From: Treponema sp.
Lineage (GTDB): Bacteria; Spirochaetota; Spirochaetia; Treponematales; Breznakiellaceae
Direction: 5' to 3'
NCBI GenBank assembly: GCA_031279815.1
Contig: JAITHW010000179.1
Coordinates: 1-41,336, forward strand
Length of the DNA stretch: 41,336 nt
In this document: one piece after another, positions 35,660 to 41,336 of the stretch
How the letters are laid out: each line of letters begins with the position of its first letter
Numbering within the stretch: position 1 is the stretch's first letter
The notes under the pieces: model-generated
The model's database searches: none
What the model was told of the DNA's origin: nothing
The model's input: only the letters and a program-made list of their open reading frames with translations
Translations under genes and position numbers: made by a program

Positions 35660-36430
35660 ATGATGTTTATTTCTAAATTATGTACGACATTCTTACTGCC
35701 TCCGGGATGTATAATCCTAGGGCTGATACTTATTGCCCTGCTTTTCCCGCGCCAACCTAAGTTTATTATAGGGGTATTTATACTGTTGCTTTATCTCTTT
35801 TCTATTCAGCCGGTAACCGACTTCCTGCTCCGGCCTCTGGAGGATACCTATCCGCCGCTGCCCGCGGATGCTTCTCTTTCAAACCGCGGAATCCCTGATG
35901 AAGCCGAGGCTATTGTTGTGTTAGGCGGCGGAACAGTTCAGGGATCTCCTGATGCGGGGAGAGGCCGCGATACGCTCAAGACGGATGCTCTGAAAAGAGC
36001 CGTGTATGCGTTCAGCCTGCGGGACCGCTTCCCCGGCCCATACATATTGTCGGGGGGCAAGGTTTTCGATTACGGCCAGGAAGCGGAGGCGGTTACGGCT
36101 GCCGGGCTTTTTATCTCTCTGGGTTTGTCTCCTGAACGCCTTATACTGGAAACCGCAAGCCGGAACACCTGGGAGAATGCTAAAGAAGCGGCCAAACTCG
36201 GCTGCAAACAGGTGATCCTGGTTACTTCGGCGTATCACATACCGCGGAGTGTTTTCTGCTTCGAGCGTAATGGTATGTCGGTTGTTCCCGCGCCGGCAGA
36301 TTATAAATGTGAACGGGGCCGAAAGTACGACTTTTTTAGTTTTATGCCGTCGATGGATTCTCTGTATGGAACCTATCTGGCTCTGCATGAATATATAGGC
36401 TTGTTTTACTATCGAAGCGTATACCGGTAA
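35660..36430 (+). CDS. YdcF/ElyC/SanA-family envelope protein
   Basis: A 256-aa protein of the DUF218 family. E. coli relatives ElyC and SanA influence peptidoglycan and envelope permeability. Two N-terminal membrane helices (about 5-30 and 35-52) precede a Rossmann-like domain: EAIVVLGGGTVQGSPDAGRG, YILSGG, SLGLSPERLILETASRNTWENAKEAA, VILVTSAYHIPRSVFCFERNGMSVVPAPADYK. The GGG, TxxN and SxxHxxR positions characteristic of the family are present. AAGGA lies before the first of two adjacent ATGs. The gene stands alone between divergent and convergent neighbours. Confidence 0.88.
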   Translation: MMFISKLCTTFLLPPGCIILGLILIALLFPRQPKFIIGVFILLLYLFSIQPVTDFLLRPLEDTYPPLPADASLSNRGIPDEAEAIVVLGGGTVQGSPDAGRGRDTLKTDALKRAVYAFSLRDRFPGPYILSGGKVFDYGQEAEAVTAAGLFISLGLSPERLILETASRNTWENAKEAAKLGCKQVILVTSAYHIPRSVFCFERNGMSVVPAPADYKCERGRKYDFFSFMPSMDSLYGTYLALHEYIGLFYYRSVYR

Positions 36431-36469
36431 CCGTCCCTTTCGGGCCCTCTTTTCCCCCAGCGGCCGCGG

Positions 36470-37783
36470 TCACCTCAACCCGGGAGGATGGATCAGCACT
36501 TTATCGATCCGGTTCCCATCCATATCGACGATGGTAAACCCATAGCCTTCATGTTCAAAACGCGCCCCGGTTCTGGGAATTTCTCCCGCGAGGCTCAGAA
36601 TAAACCCCGCTAAGGTATGGTATTCCTGCGGTTTCCCCAAAAGGGTTTCCAGGGACAGGACTTCCGCTATTTCATCGATGTTCACATTGCCGTCCACCAG
36701 ATAGGTTCCGTCGTCTTGCTTGAGAATGGGATTCTCCTCCCGGATCGGAGCGGAAAGCTGGCCCACAATTTCTTCAATCAGATCCCTCACCGAAAGAACC
36801 CCCGCAAACCCGCCGTATTCGTCCATTACCAAGAGAAAATCCGCATCCCCTTTTTTGAAGGCTTCAAAAGCCTTGAGCGCGGACATGGTTTCCGGGACAA
36901 AGGACGGCGCTTTCATAATGAATTTAAGCCCCGCCCATTGATTATCCAAGAGAGCAAACAATATGTCCTGGACCGAAACCACTCCGATAACTTCATCCAG
37001 GTTCCCGTCGGCTACCGGAAAGTACCGCTGATTCCGCTGTTCAACCGCGGCGCTCCGTATCATCTGCGGATCCGCGTTTATGTCCAGCCAGGTTATTTCC
37101 GAGCGGTGGGTCATAAAGGTCCCCACCGGCCGGTCTCCCAAATAAAAAACCCCTTCCACCATGATCCGCTCTTTGCTTTCCACAATCCCCGATTTTTCTC
37201 CTTCCATTAAAGCGATCCGCAGTTCGTCTTCGGTCATGCCGACCGATGCGGTTTTATCGATACGGAATAGGTTTATAACCAGCCCGGATACATCGGCGGC
37301 TAGGAAGATCAGGGGTTTACAGAGAAACACCAGGATGGTGATGAAAGGGAGGGTTCCGGCAAGGATCCGTTCCGGGGCTGCCGGGGCGATCTGTTTGGGA
37401 AGCGCATCTCCCAGGACAACCGCGACAAGGGTGATGATACCGGTTATCAGTACCGTCGCCAGATATTCGCTCCAGGGGGCAAGCTCTTTCCAGACATTCC
37501 ATAGGGCGCTCAACCGGTCTCCCAAAGACTGGGCAAGGCCGAGACCGCCTGCCGCCCCCGCAAGAATCCCCAGAAAGATGATCCCGATACGCAGGGCGGA
37601 AAGAAACCGGAGCGGGTTTTCCGCCGCTTCCAGAGCTTTACGGTACTTTTTATCCCCCCCTTCCGCCTTAGCCCGAAGCCAGGTCTTCCGGGAACAAAGA
37701 AAAGCGGCCTCCACCAGGGAAAAAAAACCCTTTATAAGGACAATGAGCAGGATAAAAACAACCGCGGGTAAGGGATCCTCCAT
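36470..37783 (-). CDS. CorC/HlyC-family CNNM-type membrane protein
   Basis: A 437-aa integral membrane protein of the hemolysin-C-like family, whose relatives export Mg2+ or Co2+. Domain order: CNNM transmembrane domain (about 1-190; VEAAFLCSRKTWLR, VLGDALPKQIA), a pair of CBS domains (about 205-330; RPVGTFMTHRSEITWLD, FLLVMDEYGGFAGVLSVRDLIEEIVG), and a C-terminal CorC_HlyC domain (about 350-437; YLVDGNVNIDEIAEVL, TLAGFILSLAGEIPRTGARFEHEG). It begins six nt after the HD-GYP gene, without a clear ribosome binding site of its own, so the two are probably coupled. Despite the name, haemolysin activity should not be assumed. Confidence 0.92.
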   Translation of the reverse strand: MEDPLPAVVFILLIVLIKGFFSLVEAAFLCSRKTWLRAKAEGGDKKYRKALEAAENPLRFLSALRIGIIFLGILAGAAGGLGLAQSLGDRLSALWNVWKELAPWSEYLATVLITGIITLVAVVLGDALPKQIAPAAPERILAGTLPFITILVFLCKPLIFLAADVSGLVINLFRIDKTASVGMTEDELRIALMEGEKSGIVESKERIMVEGVFYLGDRPVGTFMTHRSEITWLDINADPQMIRSAAVEQRNQRYFPVADGNLDEVIGVVSVQDILFALLDNQWAGLKFIMKAPSFVPETMSALKAFEAFKKGDADFLLVMDEYGGFAGVLSVRDLIEEIVGQLSAPIREENPILKQDDGTYLVDGNVNIDEIAEVLSLETLLGKPQEYHTLAGFILSLAGEIPRTGARFEHEGYGFTIVDMDGNRIDKVLIHPPGLR

Positions 37784-37789
37784 AGGCGC

Positions 37790-38926
37790 TTAATAAATTT
37801 CTTCCTTAGCTAAGGGACGGGTGATGGATAATTGCGGAGATGTCTGGACCACCACTTTTTTCCCATCCTTAGTTGTCATCCCAAGGATTTTGACAATAGG
37901 AAAACGGGGGTTTTCAGTATCCACATCCACTACCAGCGCTTTTTTCCCATTAGAGAGAAGCACGTAAAGGCCGATGGGATACACGGAAAGGGAATACACC
38001 AGGGCGCGGACTATGGTATCGTCATACTGTTTTCCCTCATTTTTGAGGATATCCATGATACCGGAATGTTTATCTTTAACCTTTTTATAGGGCCGATGCG
38101 CGGTCATGGCCTCATAAGAACAAGCCACGGCGATTATTTTTGCATAGAGACTTATCTTGTCTGCCGGAAGTTTCTGCGGGTAGCCGGTACCGTTTTCCCG
38201 CTCATGATGCTCCAAGGCCCCCCGGCATATAGCCGGCGAAAAATCGAAGGATTTCAGCAGTTTATACCCTAAGATCGGATGGGTGAGGATGGTCTTTCGT
38301 TCTTCCGGCGTAAGGCTCCACTTGGTTAAATACAGCCTGGGAGGCAGTTTCACCATACCGATTTCATGGAGGAGCGCGGCAGTTCCCAGTTCAACCAGGC
38401 TTCCATCCGATAGTTTCAACACGGACCCTATCATAATGGCTATGATCATGGATTTAACCGCATGGGATACCTGATAGTTCTCATCCTGGTTCGATTCATA
38501 ATTCTGTTGAACCCAGAGCAAGAAACGGCGATCTTTGCATATTACCTCACAGGCCACCCTGATATTCTCGGAGATCGCGTCGAAGTTAAGTTCCTGGGCT
38601 TCCGTTGCTTGGTTAAAAAGCTCTTCCGTATATTTCTGAAAAAGCCGGTAAAACTCATCGGCATATTTAATGATCGTATCCTGGTTGTTTGTTTCCAAAT
38701 TGAGGAGCGATTCCGCGGCTTTGGCAATATCGGCATTCTGGGCGAAAGATTCATCTTTCGGCTCGCCGTCGCTGTATATTTCCTTAAAATCCCATTCCAT
38801 AAGGAGCGCCGTCAATTCATTTGAGAAAGGTATTTCCGGCGTAGCCAGTACAAACTGTTCATCAAGATAGATCGGTTTAGAAAAACAACTTCCTGCCGGA
38901 ATATCTTTAACCGTATATGGTTTCAT
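37790..38926 (-). CDS. HD-GYP-type protein with altered metal ligands
   Basis: HD-GYP proteins usually hydrolyse cyclic di-GMP. This 378-aa protein has an N-terminal domain of about 130 residues (PAGSCFSKPIYLDEQFVLATP, typical of DUF3391-like input domains) and an HD-GYP domain (about 150-320). The C-terminal signature HHERENGTGYP (240-250) is intact. The HD pair is HE (His187-Glu188), and the string usually read as ADxxDAL is ACSYEAM (268-274), so two aspartates that bind metal in active homologues are Glu and Cys. The residue four before His155 is Tyr instead of Glu. Catalysis may be weak or absent. GGGGGAG precedes the ATG. It lies in an operon with the CorC/HlyC gene. Confidence 0.9.
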   Translation of the reverse strand: MKPYTVKDIPAGSCFSKPIYLDEQFVLATPEIPFSNELTALLMEWDFKEIYSDGEPKDESFAQNADIAKAAESLLNLETNNQDTIIKYADEFYRLFQKYTEELFNQATEAQELNFDAISENIRVACEVICKDRRFLLWVQQNYESNQDENYQVSHAVKSMIIAIMIGSVLKLSDGSLVELGTAALLHEIGMVKLPPRLYLTKWSLTPEERKTILTHPILGYKLLKSFDFSPAICRGALEHHERENGTGYPQKLPADKISLYAKIIAVACSYEAMTAHRPYKKVKDKHSGIMDILKNEGKQYDDTIVRALVYSLSVYPIGLYVLLSNGKKALVVDVDTENPRFPIVKILGMTTKDGKKVVVQTSPQLSITRPLAKEEIY

Positions 38927-39152
38927 CCTAATATCTCCCCCTGATCGTTACCATTTTGACGTTATACAGCAGCGTGTTAACTTTTAATCTCTATTCTTAC
39001 TAATAATATAACTAAAATTCCTTCTTAATCAAGACGGGAAAAGACGCAAGAAATCCGGAGGCTTAATGCCGCGCTAAAAGCCGTGCCTGCCTAAACGCCC
39101 CGCTGCTCGTCCGGTTGCATTTTTGCCCTCTTATCTCTATACTGAATTCACA

Positions 39153-40079
39153 ATGAATCTTGAAGCCTTTATTCTTGGTTGCGGGGGCATGATGCCTCTG
39201 CCGAACCGGCATCTTACATCCGTGCTTTTAAGGCGTGAAGGAGAGCTTTTTTTATTCGACGCGGGGGAGGGAACCCAAGTATCTCTGCGCAGGCTCAATC
39301 TCAAATGGAAGAAAATATCGGTTATTCTCATAAGCCATACCCATGCGGATCACGTTACGGGTATTCCGGGACTGCTCATGCTCTCTTCCCAGGTGGATCG
39401 GGATGATCCGCTTTATATTATCGGCCCGCCCCGGATTGCCGAATACATCGAAACCAGCCGCCGGGTGCTGGATATGTATATCAACTATGAGATTGTGGTG
39501 CAGGAAATAACCGAACCGGGCATTGTATATCAAGGAGAGGGTTTTCATATCCGCTGTTTCTCTCTAAGGCATACTAAGCCTTGTTTTGGGTATACCCTTG
39601 AGGAAGATAAGCGTCCCGGGGAATTCCACCCGGATAAGGCAGCGGCTCTGAAGGTCCCCAGAGGGCCCCTGTGGGCTAAACTGCAATCCGGGGAACCCGT
39701 ACAGGCCGAGGACGGTTCGGCAGTACAGCCCGATGAGGTTTTGGGCCCGCCCCGGATGGGCCGGAAATTTTCGTTTGTTACCGATACGCTGGCTTTTCAT
39801 GACCTTATCTATGACGTAGCGGGATCGGATCTGTTCGTATGCGAAGGTATGTTTGAACGGGAACTCCTGGGAAGCGCTAGGGAAAAAAAGCACATGACCG
39901 CAGAGCAAGCCGCCCGGATTGCATCGGATGCCTGGGTAAAAAAGCTGGCTCTCATCCATTACAGCCCTCGGTATGCCGAGCATGATCTGAAACAGCTTTT
40001 GAAAGAAGCTTCAGCCGTTTTCCCGAACGCCGTACTGTCCAAAGATCGGATGGTATTTCCCATAGAATATGAGGGCTAG
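39153..40079 (+). CDS. rnz: Ribonuclease Z
   Basis: RNase Z is the metallo-beta-lactamase endonuclease that trims the 3' end of pre-tRNAs. It matters here because tRNA-Val in this window has no encoded CCA. The 308-aa protein has GCGGMMPLPNRHLTSVLLR near the N-terminus, the zinc-binding SHTHADHVTG (61-70), FSLRHTKPCFGYTLEE, the Asp-containing FSFVTDTLAF, and HYSPRYAE near the C-terminus. An exosite-like loop of 40 residues around 150-190 is typical. I start at the ATG at 39153, whose ribosome binding site is weak. Confidence 0.95.
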   Translation: MNLEAFILGCGGMMPLPNRHLTSVLLRREGELFLFDAGEGTQVSLRRLNLKWKKISVILISHTHADHVTGIPGLLMLSSQVDRDDPLYIIGPPRIAEYIETSRRVLDMYINYEIVVQEITEPGIVYQGEGFHIRCFSLRHTKPCFGYTLEEDKRPGEFHPDKAAALKVPRGPLWAKLQSGEPVQAEDGSAVQPDEVLGPPRMGRKFSFVTDTLAFHDLIYDVAGSDLFVCEGMFERELLGSAREKKHMTAEQAARIASDAWVKKLALIHYSPRYAEHDLKQLLKEASAVFPNAVLSKDRMVFPIEYEG

Positions 40080-40147
40080 GCAAACTGAGAACAGGCGGCC
40101 CTGTTCTTGTTATTCCGGCGCAGCCGCCTCGCCGGACATCGGCCCCC

Positions 40148-40864
40148 TTAGCGATCTATCAATTCAGGTTTTGTGGCGATCCGGTCCAACTGCGCTTCCA
40201 TCAATTTCAAAGCGCCCATAGACTTAAAATCAGGGTATCGGGATGCTTCACGCTCAATAATGGCGGCAACCTTTTCTGCGGCATCGGTTTTCTTGTATAT
40301 GATGAGGACCCAAAAGGTATCGTCGCCGGTTTTTACCCGCTTCATCGGGATAGACTCGTTCAAAAGAGCGGCGGTCAACAGCTCTTCGATATGTTCCGCA
40401 AACTTCGTCCCGGGGATACCTCTTGCCCCGGCATAATTGATGATCATAGTATGTACATTGGCATTTAACTGGACCGTCAAAGACTGCCTGGCTCTCTGTT
40501 CAGCGGCAGCCAAAGATTTAGTAACCGAATTGGTTTTTGCACCGCCGATTCCGAATACCTCCTCTTCCTGTAGGGGCGGATTACGGACGAAAGCCGGTAC
40601 ATCGGCGTTTGTGTTTTGATCCGGAGGTTTAGAAGAAGCCGAAACGCAACTGCTTATCAGAACCATAATAAATACTACTAAAACTATAGGAATACATTTT
40701 TTTGTTACCGGTCCTATAACGGAAATTCCGGCGCAGGAATCGAATGGTAAGGGAAAATCTTTAAGCCGTCGCCTGTATATACCTAAATTATATGGGGGGG
40801 GGGGGGGGGGTACTAAATTATATGATTCGCTCAAAAAACTTTGCGCCGACGCTTGAATATCCAT
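40148..40864 (-). CDS. LPP20-like envelope protein with in-frame poly-C tract
   Basis: A 238-aa reading frame begins at an ATG with GGAG nine nt upstream. Twenty codons later it runs through 17 consecutive C residues (six prolines). A hydrophobic lipoprotein-like segment, IPIVLVVFIMVLISSC, appears only after that, with a lipobox Cys near residue 73. Downstream is an LPP20-type domain (VFGIGGAKTNSVTKSLAAAEQRARQSLTVQLNANV). Between the tract and the hydrophobic segment there is no ATG, GTG or TTG in frame, so translation must enter from upstream of the tract and depends on its length. A lipid anchor 70 residues from the start is unusual. An ATG at 40879 is an alternative start. A strong promoter lies further upstream. 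Confidence 0.75.
   Translation of the reverse strand: MDIQASAQSFLSESYNLVPPPPPPYNLGIYRRRLKDFPLPFDSCAGISVIGPVTKKCIPIVLVVFIMVLISSCVSASSKPPDQNTNADVPAFVRNPPLQEEEVFGIGGAKTNSVTKSLAAAEQRARQSLTVQLNANVHTMIINYAGARGIPGTKFAEHIEELLTAALLNESIPMKRVKTGDDTFWVLIIYKKTDAAEKVAAIIEREASRYPDFKSMGALKLMEAQLDRIATKPELIDR
40794..40810 (+). repeat. G17 homopolymer (C17 in the coding strand)
   Basis: Seventeen consecutive G residues in the plus strand, within the LPP20-like gene. They are flanked by near-identical AT-rich words, CTAAATTATAT on the left and CTAAATTATATG on the right. Tracts of this length are prone to slipped-strand mispairing. Confidence 0.95.
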
Positions 40865-40875
40865 ACGATACTTCT

Positions 40876-40923
40876 CCATTTAGTATTATGAATACCTATC
40901 CATTAGTATTTATGAATAATAAT
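40876..40923. repeat. Two tandem imperfect 24-bp AT-rich repeats
   Basis: Starting at 40876 and 40900, two 24-bp units share the pattern CCATT(T)AGTATT(T)ATGAATA. They cover the predicted leader and part of the -10 region of the LPP20-like gene. Confidence 0.6.
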
Positions 40924-40947
40924 AAAAACGCTTTATTTTTTTGTCAA
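40919..40947 (-). promoter_or_regulatory. Strong candidate promoter of the LPP20-like gene
   Basis: On the minus strand, a perfect TTGACA (40942-40947) and TATTAT (40919-40924) are separated by 17 nt. The start point near 40912 would give a leader of about 47 nt before the ATG at 40864. Confidence 0.7.
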
Positions 40948-41009
40948 GCCGGATTATCATATTCGCTTATGAAACGGTAAAAAAATTATGCGTTAATCCT
41001 GTTTATTCC

Positions 41010-41039
41010 TTGACGAAAGCTGCGGACCTATAATATACT
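41010..41039 (+). promoter_or_regulatory. Candidate promoter of tRNA-Val
   Basis: TTGACG (41010-41015) and TATACT (41034-41039) are 18 nt apart, placing the start near 41046, about 20 nt before the tRNA. Confidence 0.6.
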
Positions 41040-41066
41040 ATCATAAATAAGGCATAAAATTGTCAA

Positions 41067-41140
41067 GGGCGCTTGGCTCAGCTGGTTAGAGCGCCACGTT
41101 TACACCGTGGATGTCAGAGGTTCGAATCCTCTAGCGCCCA
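41067..41140 (+). tRNA. tRNA-Val (anticodon UAC)
   Basis: A 74-nt cloverleaf: acceptor GGGCGCT/AGCGCCC with discriminator A, D arm with GCTCAGCTGGTTAGAGC, anticodon stem CCACG/CGTGG around TTTACAC (anticodon TAC, reading GUA and GUN codons for valine), and T arm AGAGG-TTCGAAT-CCTCT. CCA is not encoded, so it must be added after 3' trimming. Confidence 0.97.
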
Positions 41141-41159
41141 AACACAGGATGCCGGTTTC

Positions 41160-41336
41160 TAAATAGTACGTAATGCCTAAAAACTAAAAACCTAGCCCAA
41201 AGTACACTGGTTACTGCGAGGCAGCCAAGTGAAACACAAAGGACTAGGCATGAGTACAAGAAAAGACCTTTTTAGGACTTCCAGTCAAGAGTACCGGAAG
41301 GCGGGGAAAAAAGAGCGCGGGGTAATCCTTGACCGG
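41160..41336 (+). mobile_element. Left end of an insertion sequence (truncated by window)
   Basis: The region from shortly after tRNA-Val to the right edge holds a transposase start and AT-rich leader typical of an insertion sequence end. The exact left terminus and its inverted repeat cannot be set because the right end lies outside the window. Confidence 0.55.
41250..41336 (+). CDS. Transposase / integrase-core protein, N-terminal fragment
   Basis: Twenty-nine codons are present before the window ends. The protein begins MSTRKDLFRTSSQEYRKAGK and goes on with KERGVILDR. The pattern EYRKAxKKExxxILDR is common at the start of integrase-core transposases, where a helix-turn-helix with VTGxNRKYA follows; that part is outside the window. 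AAAGGA lies about eight nt before the ATG. The gene is cut only by the window edge; nothing shows it is broken. Confidence 0.65.
   Translation, partial: MSTRKDLFRTSSQEYRKAGKKERGVILDR

Overview
The window looks like the replication-origin side of a spirochaete chromosome, most probably a Treponema-like organism of intermediate GC content. The evidence is the divergent gyrB/dnaA pair, the gene run rbfA-truB-ribF-rpsO-pnp, a cdaA-YbbR-acpS cluster, a BspA-type leucine-rich-repeat protein, several secreted or outer-membrane proteins without relatives I recognise, and long homopolymeric G/C tracts in or near genes, which treponemes are known to use as expression switches. The species cannot be read from the sequence; a gut-type treponeme is my inference.

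Layout. 1-4200: gyrB (minus) and dnaA (plus) diverge from a 400-bp spacer with a cruciform-like element and three copies of a 13-mer; dnaN does not follow dnaA. 4300-9650: a FapA/DUF342 protein (minus), then a plus-strand unit of a secreted protein, a fused AroDE, RpiA and a Cys-rich DUF6062 protein. 9700-11750: a tiny lipoprotein-like gene, two tandem paralogous exported proteins, and a gene-free, hairpin-rich stretch. 11750-18850: uvrB, a beta-barrel-like protein, a GT4 glycosyltransferase, an unknown protein, dCMP deaminase, a PfkB-family sugar kinase and a J-domain protein. 19100-24020: a TpLRR protein with an internal duplication, a split-barrel flavoprotein, a DUF2804 protein and a large unknown protein with two G8 tracts. 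24010-33810 (all minus): cdaA-YbbR-acpS, then rbfA-truB-ribF-rpsO, then pnp-dut-lptF-lptG, with an EamA-transporter remnant at the end. 34150-40080: a TraB-family membrane protein, a YdcF/ElyC-type protein, an HD-GYP/CorC-HlyC pair and RNase Z. 40150-41336: an LPP20-like envelope protein whose reading frame runs through 17 consecutive C residues, tRNA-Val(UAC), and the start of an insertion sequence that leaves the window.

How the genes work together. Most of the window is housekeeping: replication initiation and supercoiling, ribosome maturation and RNA decay, cyclic-di-AMP and acyl-carrier-protein activation, nucleotide-pool control (dCMP deaminase and dUTPase), and envelope transport. The accessory part is the exported and surface proteins. 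The strongest leads are: (i) the C17 tract inside a lipoprotein-like gene with a good promoter and ribosome binding site upstream of the tract, a likely phase-variable switch; (ii) DnaA with two base-reading residues of its DNA-binding signature replaced, next to a spacer that lacks canonical DnaA boxes but carries its own repeats; (iii) an HD-GYP protein with several metal ligands replaced; and (iv) a short RibF without the riboflavin-kinase signature.
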